Assembly (NCBI GenBank): GCA_938028625.1
Contig: CALIZB010000074.1
Location: 1 to 50,857, forward strand
DNA: 50,857 bases
Source of the DNA: an uncultured Bacteroidia bacterium
Lineage (GTDB): Bacteria > Bacteroidota > Bacteroidia > JANWVE01
Direction of reading: 5' to 3'
The notes beneath the pieces are model-generated. The model saw only the letters and a program-made list of their open reading frames with translations. It did no database searches and was not told where the DNA came from. Shown piece by piece: positions 30,236 to 40,667 of the stretch (position 1 is its first letter; the number at the start of each line of letters is the position of its first letter). The position numbers and the translations under genes were made by a program.

Positions 30236-30307
30236 GGCACCATAGTTCAATGGATAGAATAAGGGTTTCCGGAGCCTTTGATGCAAGTTCGAATCTTGCT
30301 GGTGCTA
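30236..30307 (+). tRNA. tRNA-Arg (anticodon CCG)
   Basis: Cloverleaf read by eye: acceptor GGCACCA/TGGTGCT (one G-T), D arm GTTC/GAAT, anticodon stem AGGGT/GCCTT with loop TTCCGGA, T arm GCAAG-TTCGAAT-CTTGC; CCA not encoded. Confidence 0.92.
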
Positions 30308-30320
30308 CTAAAATTACTCT

Positions 30321-30743
30321 ATGAAAAAAGCATTTTATTCCTTGTTTATCTTTATTTTTTTATGTTTTGTGGCATGCAAAGAAAAAAAAGAACCTAAAAA
30401 TGAAATAAAACTAACCCACAAAGATAGCGTAGAAAAAGGACTTAATCGTATACCTTTAATTCAACAATCTCAACAATCTTTACAGCATTATATGCCCCGC
30501 GCTACCTATGATGGTAATTGGCGCTTACTTATTCAAGATTTAGCAGAAGCTAAACGAAAAAATAAAGAAGTAATGATAGAAGCCTCTCAAAATAATGACC
30601 CACAAGCTCATTTACTCGGTGTAGATATGACACAGGTTATGTCTGCCTACAACAAAAAAATAGCCGAAGAAATAAAAAAATTAGATGCTACCAACCGAGC
30701 TTCACTCATAAAATCATTAGATAGTCTAAATCGCCTGCCATAA
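30321..30743 (+). CDS. Small hypothetical lipoprotein
   Basis: MKKAFYSLFIFIFLCFVACKEKKEPKNE lipobox; 140 aa; starts 14 nt after tRNA-Arg. Confidence 0.75.
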   Translation: MKKAFYSLFIFIFLCFVACKEKKEPKNEIKLTHKDSVEKGLNRIPLIQQSQQSLQHYMPRATYDGNWRLLIQDLAEAKRKNKEVMIEASQNNDPQAHLLGVDMTQVMSAYNKKIAEEIKKLDATNRASLIKSLDSLNRLP

Positions 30744-30863
30744 AAATTATGCTTATATTTTCAAGTTCATAATCATTTTACGGATTAAAAAATCTGTTTT
30801 ATCTGTATAATATGCGTTTTCAGTATTCCAAATATGCAAAATTTTAACATAAAGAAATAAGCA

Positions 30864-33800
30864 CTAGCGTATCAGGGTTACCGTTCCTGCTTTTTCTATG
30901 GTTTTACCTGTACAACTTTTTACTTTAATAATGTAAGCAAATACCGTTACAGGAGAGAGTTCATCGTTTACTTTACCATTCCATTTATTATCTAAACTGT
31001 TACTTTCAAAGACCACTCTACCCCATCTGTCAAAAACTTGCAGGTTAAACTGGCAAATATGTACGCCTTTTATATCAAAAAAGTCGTTTTCGCCATCACC
31101 ATTTGGAGTAAATGCCGTAGGAACATATAAAGTAGGTTCTTGAATTAAAGTAATTTCATTACTCTCACTGATTTGGTTTAATCCCCCTGAACCTTCATAA
31201 GCCACAATTTTATAGATATAAAATGCACCATCGCTATCTATAAGTTGGTCATCTAAATATGCAAAATCTGAACTTGTGCCTGTAAATAAAGGTGTACTTG
31301 AATAAGTTCCGTTCGGTACTCTGCGGTACACTTCATATTTAGATACATTTCCTTGCCATTCTTTGTATGCTGTCCAATTCAGTTGATTTTGAAAAGGTTT
31401 AGGGATAAAACCCGTAAGTAAAATCGTATGCGCTTCATTACTGTGCAAACTCTCATTACCACATTCGTCTAATACGGCTACTTTATACGCATAACTATAC
31501 TTATCTACCTCTACATCTTTATCTACGTAGCTTGTATCATTTACAGTGCTTGTAGTATGTATTAACTGCCATGTGTTTATTCCATCTTTACGCTTTTTAT
31601 AGATACGATAACCTACTGTACCTTTTTCTTTGGTTTTTAACCATTCTAAAAGCACTTCTTTATCCTGTACTACGGTAGCGCGAGCAAGATATTTATTTTC
31701 AGGCAAACGAAGCTTATAAGGTATAGCTGAAGAAGTATCCGAATAAGAAATTTCATTTAATCCATTTAACTCTACTGCCTTAATCTGATAATCATACTTA
31801 CGATTACATACTACATTAGTATCTGTGTAAGAAAATTCATTGTTGTTGAGGGTTTTAATCAAAGCGCCATTACGAAAGAGTTGATATTTATCTACTTCCC
31901 AACCTACGTAGGGCGTCCATGAAATCAGATTTTTTTCTTCACTCCCCACAGCCGTAACATTGATGGTAGTATGCTCAGTGGTAAAATCCACAGATACATT
32001 ATCACAACTGTCTAATACTTGCATTTTGTAGTCGTAGGTTAAATCTCTTGTATTGAGACCAAAATCTGTGAAGGTTTTTGTTGTTCCATTTGTAAAACCA
32101 ATTAAACTGTACGTGCTACTACTTGTTTCTTTTCGGTAAATAAGATATTGTTTTACATCTCTTGCCACACTTAAATTCCAGTCTAATTGTACACTGCCAT
32201 TGGTACTGCTGGTAGTAAGTACAGTTACTCTACGTAAATAATTAATTTGCGGTGGAATAGGGTCTACTGCTCTTGCCCCTGATGTATCTGAATAAGAAAA
32301 TTCAGCATTTCCCCCCAATTCTGTTGCCCTCACACGATAGTAGTATGGTACACAACTTACAGTATCTGTGGTATAGGTAACTCCCGCAGGAAGCGTATCT
32401 ACTTCAAAATAATTGATACCATCACGAGAGCGTTCTACAACATATTTATCTAATACAGGAAAACCAATATAGGGCGTCCAATTGAGAATAATAGCCCCCA
32501 GCGAACCTGTTGCGGTCAAGTTCATAGTAGTATGCGAAACCGTAGGCACACTCTCAGGATTATTACAACTATCTGTAACAGTAATGTAATACGTATAAGT
32601 ATTATTTTTGGTATTTAAACCTGTATCCGCAAAGGTAAGCACTCCTGTTGCGGGGTTAATATAATCTCCTATGTAAACAGGCGTGCTTGCATTTTCTCCC
32701 CTGTATATTCGGTAAGATTTTCTGCGATAATCTGTACTTGCATTGATGCGTATAGTAACTTCTCCATTTATTTCATCAGTTTTAGAAACCGAAACAGACC
32801 GTAAATATGCAGGTAAAACAGGCGTATTATCGTACGGATTAGCAGATTCTTCATCAGAATAGCTGTTTTGATAATTTCCTGCATTCTCTCTTGCTAAAAT
32901 TTTGTATATGTAAGTCTGCGAACAGGATACATTTATATCATTATAGGTTAAAATGTTACCTGCTACGGAATCAATAGCAGTAAAAGTACTTGCAGATGCA
33001 GTTTTGCGCAATATTACGTATCGTAAAACGCCATTTTTCCAACCTTGATAGGCTGTCCAATCTAATTTAACCGTTTTTACCGCAGGCGTAGAAGTAGTTA
33101 AGTTTATGGTTTCATGTAAAGGACTGTCATCACTAGTTTTGGCACAATTATCATAGGTGCGTACAAGATAAGCATTAGTTTGGGTTTGAGTGTTTATGCT
33201 GGTATGAGTATAGGTCATTAAGCCTGCAAGCGAAGCAGAAAATGTAGCAATTAAATTCCAGGGACCAAGGTTATTAGGTCTATGATAGAGTTCATATTGA
33301 GTAATAGAACCATTAAAATTAGGTTGTATCCATTGAATTTCATTTACTCCTGTGGTAGTTCCTGTTGTGATAACAGTAGCTACTCGTACCTCGGGGGTGG
33401 GTGGGCGGGTACACACATCAAAACTATACGGCGAAGCCGTTACTTCACATGTGTTCAGGATTTTTATTCTATAACAATAAGAATTACTCGCCGCATTGAT
33501 AGCAGTATTATCTATGTAAGACGCAGCCGTGTTAGGCAAAGTAGTTAAAAAAGTATAAGGACCACCATTAAAACTCCGTTCTATCACAAATTGCCATGTC
33601 GCTGTGTTTGATACAGGATTATTCCAATTGATTTGAATTTGATTAGTACCTAATATAGTTAAGTTACAAAGTAAATTAGGGCTTAACTGTGGAAGAGAAC
33701 ATACTTCATTACTAAAACTCCCTTCTGCAAGGCACTTGTTTTTGGTACTGATTTTATAGCAATAAGTGTTGTCTGTGGGCGTAACTGCTACATCAGTAAA

Positions 33801-35174
33801 GGTAGTGGCTGAAGTGGTGGCGTAATAGCTGTAAGGTCCTCCGTTTACGCTTCGGTAAATGACATATTCCTGTACAAATACAGGGTTGTTGGAAGCATTG
33901 GGTATCCAGTTCAGTACAATATGATTAGAAGCTGTACCTGCACAGGATAAAGTAGGTGGTAGCAAAATCGGCATCGGGTCTACGTACACATTTATGGTTT
34001 TTGAAGTTACTTTGGGTAGAGGACAACCGTTATCTGACGCAGTAATAACAAAAATATAAGGAGTCGTTTTTACATCATTACAGGAGGGCGTCCAACATAA
34101 ATTACTTGTAATACTACTATTTCCGGTAACCGTAGGGAATGTAGCCGTATAAGGACTGCTTAAAATAGCACTGCTTCCGCTCATAGTAATAATGTCCGAA
34201 GTATTGGCATCTGTTAAGGTAATGGGGTGGCATGCGGTAAGCCCTGCGGTAAAATGCAAATCGCCCCCTACTACACTTGGCGGCAGGTTTATATTAGGAG
34301 GTGCATTAGGCGGACAGTTCCCAACAATAATTTGAAAATCCCTCCGTATTACTCCGATAAGCTGACTGCCCCTGAATTCTTTTACCTGTACGCCTACTAC
34401 ATATACCCCTGGATTTTTAGGGTGCATTTTTAGCTCTCCATTTACAGCATTGATATTGATAAACGCACCCCCTATTGTGCCAAAAGCCGTAGTAGGTCCA
34501 TATCCTGTTGCCCAAGAAACATTAGTATAAGGGCCCGGATTAGGTGGAGTAGGCATAGGAAAAGCGCTACTTCCACCAGTATATGGAGTAACAAAAGAGA
34601 ATTCCAACACATCGCCGTCAGGGTCAATGGCATTAAAGTTCATATTTACCGTATCATTCATACAGATATAGGGAATAGGGTCAAGATAAAAACGCGGCGA
34701 ACTGTTACACAAAGCAGGATTTCTTATTTCTGTATAATACGTAATGCCTGCTGTAAGAGGACTGTTAAGATTTACAATAGCTCCATTTCGGCAACAGCGT
34801 TGCCATACCGCATAATATCCACCTGGATTGTCATCTAAATACTGCTCAAAAATATACACACCTTTCTTCAAACATTGCAGACTGGGGGTGCTACAATTAG
34901 CCCCGCTGACCAAAGAAACGTCTGTTTCAGAAAATAAAGAACTCGTAACCGAAGCATAAAAAGAATTTGAAGAAAGCGTATAAATAGCAATGGTAACATT
35001 AGCATCAAATGGAACAGTACTGTTACTGCAATCTCTAAAAACTTCTAATCTAAACCTATACACGCCTCCACCAAGACATACATACGTCAAGTCTCCGCCT
35101 ACAATATGCGTGGCAAAACTTTGTAAACCAGAGCAGAAGAACAATATCAGTATAAAAAAGATGCGATTTTTCAT
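30864..35174 (-). CDS. Giant secreted multi-Fn3-like protein with T9SS type-B C-terminal (gliding-motility-associated) domain
   Basis: 1436 aa; signal peptide; repeated WTxYxGWxxxxxYxxxR / SYSDTS modules; C-terminus VPTAFTPNGDGENDFFDIKGVHICQFNLQVFDRWGRVVFESNSLDNKWNGKVN...TVTLIR is the CHU_C type. Confidence 0.93.
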   Translation of the reverse strand: MKNRIFFILILFFCSGLQSFATHIVGGDLTYVCLGGGVYRFRLEVFRDCSNSTVPFDANVTIAIYTLSSNSFYASVTSSLFSETDVSLVSGANCSTPSLQCLKKGVYIFEQYLDDNPGGYYAVWQRCCRNGAIVNLNSPLTAGITYYTEIRNPALCNSSPRFYLDPIPYICMNDTVNMNFNAIDPDGDVLEFSFVTPYTGGSSAFPMPTPPNPGPYTNVSWATGYGPTTAFGTIGGAFININAVNGELKMHPKNPGVYVVGVQVKEFRGSQLIGVIRRDFQIIVGNCPPNAPPNINLPPSVVGGDLHFTAGLTACHPITLTDANTSDIITMSGSSAILSSPYTATFPTVTGNSSITSNLCWTPSCNDVKTTPYIFVITASDNGCPLPKVTSKTINVYVDPMPILLPPTLSCAGTASNHIVLNWIPNASNNPVFVQEYVIYRSVNGGPYSYYATTSATTFTDVAVTPTDNTYCYKISTKNKCLAEGSFSNEVCSLPQLSPNLLCNLTILGTNQIQINWNNPVSNTATWQFVIERSFNGGPYTFLTTLPNTAASYIDNTAINAASNSYCYRIKILNTCEVTASPYSFDVCTRPPTPEVRVATVITTGTTTGVNEIQWIQPNFNGSITQYELYHRPNNLGPWNLIATFSASLAGLMTYTHTSINTQTQTNAYLVRTYDNCAKTSDDSPLHETINLTTSTPAVKTVKLDWTAYQGWKNGVLRYVILRKTASASTFTAIDSVAGNILTYNDINVSCSQTYIYKILARENAGNYQNSYSDEESANPYDNTPVLPAYLRSVSVSKTDEINGEVTIRINASTDYRRKSYRIYRGENASTPVYIGDYINPATGVLTFADTGLNTKNNTYTYYITVTDSCNNPESVPTVSHTTMNLTATGSLGAIILNWTPYIGFPVLDKYVVERSRDGINYFEVDTLPAGVTYTTDTVSCVPYYYRVRATELGGNAEFSYSDTSGARAVDPIPPQINYLRRVTVLTTSSTNGSVQLDWNLSVARDVKQYLIYRKETSSSTYSLIGFTNGTTKTFTDFGLNTRDLTYDYKMQVLDSCDNVSVDFTTEHTTINVTAVGSEEKNLISWTPYVGWEVDKYQLFRNGALIKTLNNNEFSYTDTNVVCNRKYDYQIKAVELNGLNEISYSDTSSAIPYKLRLPENKYLARATVVQDKEVLLEWLKTKEKGTVGYRIYKKRKDGINTWQLIHTTSTVNDTSYVDKDVEVDKYSYAYKVAVLDECGNESLHSNEAHTILLTGFIPKPFQNQLNWTAYKEWQGNVSKYEVYRRVPNGTYSSTPLFTGTSSDFAYLDDQLIDSDGAFYIYKIVAYEGSGGLNQISESNEITLIQEPTLYVPTAFTPNGDGENDFFDIKGVHICQFNLQVFDRWGRVVFESNSLDNKWNGKVNDELSPVTVFAYIIKVKSCTGKTIEKAGTVTLIR

Positions 35175-35366
35175 TCAAACAGTAAAAATAGTAAATTTTT
35201 GATAATATCCCATCAATAAGTATTCATTTCTGACAGTTGTAAAAGTTCTGTACAGATAAAATCAAAAAAACATGCCTTCTATTCCATAAAAAAGAGATTT
35301 TATACACTCATAAAAAATACCTGACAACACAATACAAAAAAACAAACATAAAATTGCGTGGCATGC

Positions 35367-35414
35367 GTATAGAATTTACAAAATTGTTTGATAATTTTGC
35401 GGCAAATTCTATAC
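35367..35414. promoter_or_regulatory. Large imperfect palindrome spanning the GAPDH -7 element
   Basis: GTATAGAATTT (35367-35377) / AAATTCTATAC (35404-35414) with nested CAAAATT (35379-35385) / AATTTTG (35393-35399); TAATTTTG -7 at 35392-35399. Confidence 0.6.
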
Positions 35415-35422
35415 AAAAATAA

Positions 35423-36421
<999 letters not shown>

Positions 36422-36445
36422 TTTTAACTGATTTTATACATAAAG

Positions 36446-36471
36446 GCAGGGCAGTTCTGTCCTGCTTTTTT
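36446..36471 (+). terminator. Rho-independent terminator after gap
   Basis: GCAGGGCAGTTCTGTCCTGC followed by TTTTTT. Confidence 0.85.
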
Positions 36472-36579
36472 ACAACTCTTCCTGAACGAAGAGATTAACA
36501 AATTTGTTCAGAAAAAAAAAGACAAGAATGTTAGTAGTTTTGCGTAAAATGAATTATCTACATAACTTTGCACTTGTTT

Positions 36580-37899
36580 ATGGAAAAAGTAAGTGTTTTT
36601 TGGTTTCGCAGAGACTTGCGACTATATGACAACACAGGTCTTTATTATGCACTTAGTAAAGATACACCTGTTTTACCTATTTTCATTTTTGATAAAAATA
36701 TTTTAGATAAACTAACTAACAAACAAGATAAACGCGTTCAGTTTATTTATGAAACCTTAAAAGAAATCAGAAGTCAAGTTCCTGCACTCAGAGTATTACA
36801 TGGTACTCCACTACAAGTATGGCAGGATTTAACTGAAAAGTTTAATATAGAAGCGGTTTATGCTAATCATGACTATGAACCCTATGCTCGTGAAAGAGAT
36901 ATTTTAGTACAGGATTTTTTGCAGTCCAAAAGCATACCGTTTTATACCTACAAAGACCAGGTAATCTTTGAAAAAGATGAACTCCTTAAAGCAGATAAAA
37001 CTCCTTATACGGTATACACTCCTTACATGAAAAAATGGCGGGCTACGTTAGATATGCAACAACTTAATTCGTTTCCGTCAGAAAAATTAGTGTATAATTT
37101 TTACAAACAACCTTATCCCTTCCCAAAATTGCAAGACATTGGCTTCATATCTGACCCTGACTTTGAATTTCCCCAAAAAGAAATTTCTCCGAAAATCATT
37201 CAGGAATACCAAAAAAAACGCGACATTCCTGCTGTTCAAGGCACGTCAAGGTTAAGTATGCATCTCCGTTTTGGGACACGCAGTGTGAGAGAACTTATCC
37301 GAAAAGCCTTTACACTAAGCGAAACTTGGGTCAATGAAATGATATGGCGGGAATTTTATATGATGATTTTATGGCATTTTCCTCATGTAACCGAAAAAGC
37401 CTTTAAGCCTGAATACGACAATATCGTGTGGGAAAATAATCCTGAACATTTTGAACTTTGGTGTCAAGGTAAAACAGGGTATCCTCTCGTAGACGCAGGC
37501 ATGCGCGAACTTAATGCCACTGGTTACATGCACAACCGCGCACGCATGGTAACTGCAAGTTTTTTAATCAAAGACCTTTTGATAGACTGGCGTTGGGGCG
37601 AAAAATACTTTGCTGAAAAACTTCTAGATTTTGAGCTAGCCTCTAATAACGGTGGTTGGCAATGGGTAGCAGGTTCAGGCTGTGACGGTTCTCCGTATTT
37701 TAGAGTGTTTAATCCCATCTTACAACAACAAAAATTTGACCCCAAAATGGAATATATCAAAAAATGGATACCTGAATATGGTACTCCTGATTATCCCGCG
37801 CCTATCATAGAACACGAATTTGCAAAAAATAGAGCTTTGGAACGATACAGTGAAGTATTACCCCAAAAAGAGAAAAAAGCCAAAAAAATGGAGGAGTAG
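36580..37899 (+). CDS. phr: Deoxyribodipyrimidine photolyase / cryptochrome family
   Basis: MEKVSVFWFRRDLRLYDNTGLYYAL; GTSRLSMHLRFGTRSVRE; WREFYMMI; TGYPLVDAGMRELNATGYMHNRARM. ATG 36580 preferred over TTG 36568. Confidence 0.96.
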   Translation: MEKVSVFWFRRDLRLYDNTGLYYALSKDTPVLPIFIFDKNILDKLTNKQDKRVQFIYETLKEIRSQVPALRVLHGTPLQVWQDLTEKFNIEAVYANHDYEPYARERDILVQDFLQSKSIPFYTYKDQVIFEKDELLKADKTPYTVYTPYMKKWRATLDMQQLNSFPSEKLVYNFYKQPYPFPKLQDIGFISDPDFEFPQKEISPKIIQEYQKKRDIPAVQGTSRLSMHLRFGTRSVRELIRKAFTLSETWVNEMIWREFYMMILWHFPHVTEKAFKPEYDNIVWENNPEHFELWCQGKTGYPLVDAGMRELNATGYMHNRARMVTASFLIKDLLIDWRWGEKYFAEKLLDFELASNNGGWQWVAGSGCDGSPYFRVFNPILQQQKFDPKMEYIKKWIPEYGTPDYPAPIIEHEFAKNRALERYSEVLPQKEKKAKKMEE

Positions 37900-37948
37900 T
37901 GCACAATCAGCATCTTTACTTAATATTTTTTTGAGCAAAAATATTGTT

Positions 37949-37980
37949 AATGTACGCAACATGTAAAACGTACATTTTTT
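37949..37980 (+). terminator. Rho-independent terminator after photolyase
   Basis: AATGTACG-caacatgtaaaa-CGTACATT followed by a T-run. Confidence 0.75.
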
Positions 37981-38026
37981 ATCAATAATTTTCTCCACTT
38001 TACCTTGAAAAACTCTATTTTTGGCT

Positions 38027-40579
38027 ATGTTTTGGAGAATTTCTTTATGTTTGTGCCTGTTATGCCTTGCTGTTTCGCCTGCTGGCGCACAAAACTATAC
38101 TGTTTATGGCATAATTAAAGACAGTCTTACTCAAGAACCTGTACCTTATACAGCTGTTCAGATAAAAGGTACAAATATCGGTACGGCGAGCAACGTAAAA
38201 GGAGAATATATAATAGTTACTGCTCAAAATCCTGTAACCTTGCAGTTTGTATTTATGGGTTACCGTACCAAAGAAGTTACCCTTAATCTCAACAGTTCCA
38301 AAACACAACACAACGTATTTCTTAATCCTAACGTCATAGAAACCAAAGAGGTAGTGATTAACGCAAGAGATAACCCTGCTATTCGTATTATCAAAAAAGC
38401 TATTAAGCAAAAAGAAGAAAACAATGCCAAAGTTGACCGCTGGCAGGCAAGCTCGTATTCTAAACTATTCATTGAATTAGACAGCCTGTCTATGAAAATA
38501 ATAGGTGCAATGAATAAAACAGAAACCAACTCCGATAAAAAAAATAAAAAAGATAACACGGTTACTTTGGATAAAGAAAAAGACCTGAATGCCTTTGTGT
38601 TAGAAAATATCTCTACGACTTATTTTGAAAAACCGAATAAATACAAAGAAATTGTACATGCTACGCGGGTAAGCGGAAGCAAAGAATCTTTCAGCATGTT
38701 ACCCTCCTTTGATTTACTGCAAACGAATTTCTACCATAATAACGTGGAAGTAATAGGATTAAACCTTGTTAGCCCTATTGCTGATGGGGCTTTGCTATAT
38801 TACAACTATGAATTAGAAGGTTCTTTTTATCAAAATGGACGAAAAACTTACAAAATTAATTTTGAACCTATTACCAATACGGGCCCTACCTTTAAAGGAA
38901 CAGTATTTATAGACGCAGATACGTATGCCTTGCAGTATGTAGATGTAGTCAATCCAGGAATAGTAAATGTAAATTTTGTTACGGGATTTCATATCCGTCA
39001 GCAGTACAGCTTGGTGGATACTTTATGGTTAGTTTCTGAAAGTGTTTCCGATTTTGATTTTAGTATAGGACTTGGATTGTTTGCTGTAAAAGGACGCGCA
39101 AATAGTTTGGCAAGGTTCAAAGATTATCAGTTTCCTAATCAAAAGCAAAAACGTTTTTTTAATAATGAACTTATGCGCTTTGATAAAGAGTCTATGAATA
39201 AAGATAGCGCGTATTGGGAGAATAAAAGACAAGTAAAACTCTCTGATATAGAACGTAAAGCCTATAAAAAAGCAGATTCCATAGAAAAAATACAGGATTC
39301 GTTAGCAAAATCTCCTGACAGTCTAAAGTATAAGAATAAACGGGTTTTTATGGGAATCTCAGAAGAGAAGATGCAGGCAAGATTAAACCCATTAACCTTA
39401 CGGTTTAAGTACGGAAAAATTGGTTTAGATTTAGAAAATAGCGACTTTAACACCGTAGAAGGATACACTATGGGCTTAGCGTTTAGTACAAATGAAGTTT
39501 TTTCTAAAAAATTTACTTTGCAGGCCACTTCCCGATGGGGCTTTTCAGACAAAAAAGCAAAATGGAATATAAAAGGAGAATACACTTTTTCTAAAAAATA
39601 CCGCTTAAAAATGTATGCTCAGCAACGTTTTGACTGCGTGATGATTGGTGATGAAGACATGATGGATAAATCTATCAATGCCATATATTGTCTAGTAGCA
39701 AAATTAAACTATGCCAAATATAACTATATTTTTGATTATCAGTGGGGAATGTCGGTACGTTTTCCAAACAACATAAAAGGAAAATGGGGAGTATATTATC
39801 AGTCTTTACACAATGCAATAAATAAAAGTGATTATAGTTTGGTGAAAAGCAGGGATTATACTCCTAATCTGGCTATACCTGAATTTGAACAGTGTGTATT
39901 GCATACAGAATGGCAATTTGTATTTGCACAGCCTTACATTACTTCTCCCAACGGACGTATCAATATAGGAGATTCTAAATATCCAAAACTGAATGTAAAA
40001 ATACAGTATGCTTTACCTAATATTATTCGCAGTAATGTAGAATATATACGCGGAGAAATTCAACTTTTTGATGAGATTAACCTTAAAAGATGGGGTAAAA
40101 GCACTTGGAAAGCCACAGCAGGTAAAATACTTGGTAATTATTTACCGTATCCTATTTTGAATATATTTAGAGGTAATCAAACTGTGGCATATAACGAGCA
40201 TTTTAACGTGATGCGCTATTATGAATTTATGGCTGATGAATACCTTACTTTTTACTACGACCATGATTTTGGTGGACTTTTCATGAACCGAATTCCTTGG
40301 ATAAAAAAATACAAACTCCGTAATGTGGCAGGTTTTCGTTTGGCCTCGGGGAGCATTCAGCATCAACATACAGAAAAAGCTATTGGCAGAAACATTTACC
40401 CTGACCAGACGCAGTTTTTACCTATGCAAAGTCCGTTCCGTGAACCTTACATGGAAGCAGGAGTAGGTATTGCAAATATTTTCAAAATCCTTCGCGTAGA
40501 TATGTGGTGGCGTTTGAATTATCATCAGCCGAATGTAAGAAACTGGAATATCTGTGGCACGTTAAACTTTAAACTTTGA
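38027..40579 (+). CDS. Outer-membrane DUF5686-type protein with carboxypeptidase regulatory-like domain
   Basis: Signal peptide; YTVYGIIKDSLTQEPVPYTAVQIKGTNIGTASNVKGEYII...VFMGYRTKEV (CarbopepD_reg-2); ARDNPAIRIIKKAIKQKEENN; C-terminal beta-barrel-like. ATG 38027 preferred over TTG 38021. Confidence 0.88.
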   Translation: MFWRISLCLCLLCLAVSPAGAQNYTVYGIIKDSLTQEPVPYTAVQIKGTNIGTASNVKGEYIIVTAQNPVTLQFVFMGYRTKEVTLNLNSSKTQHNVFLNPNVIETKEVVINARDNPAIRIIKKAIKQKEENNAKVDRWQASSYSKLFIELDSLSMKIIGAMNKTETNSDKKNKKDNTVTLDKEKDLNAFVLENISTTYFEKPNKYKEIVHATRVSGSKESFSMLPSFDLLQTNFYHNNVEVIGLNLVSPIADGALLYYNYELEGSFYQNGRKTYKINFEPITNTGPTFKGTVFIDADTYALQYVDVVNPGIVNVNFVTGFHIRQQYSLVDTLWLVSESVSDFDFSIGLGLFAVKGRANSLARFKDYQFPNQKQKRFFNNELMRFDKESMNKDSAYWENKRQVKLSDIERKAYKKADSIEKIQDSLAKSPDSLKYKNKRVFMGISEEKMQARLNPLTLRFKYGKIGLDLENSDFNTVEGYTMGLAFSTNEVFSKKFTLQATSRWGFSDKKAKWNIKGEYTFSKKYRLKMYAQQRFDCVMIGDEDMMDKSINAIYCLVAKLNYAKYNYIFDYQWGMSVRFPNNIKGKWGVYYQSLHNAINKSDYSLVKSRDYTPNLAIPEFEQCVLHTEWQFVFAQPYITSPNGRINIGDSKYPKLNVKIQYALPNIIRSNVEYIRGEIQLFDEINLKRWGKSTWKATAGKILGNYLPYPILNIFRGNQTVAYNEHFNVMRYYEFMADEYLTFYYDHDFGGLFMNRIPWIKKYKLRNVAGFRLASGSIQHQHTEKAIGRNIYPDQTQFLPMQSPFREPYMEAGVGIANIFKILRVDMWWRLNYHQPNVRNWNICGTLNFKL

Positions 40580-40667
40580 GTTATTAGTTTTTGGCTTTTT
40601 GCAAAATAAAGAAAAAATACGTATTATTACTTATTTTTATCTTGTTTTTCCATCATAACTTTGCAGT

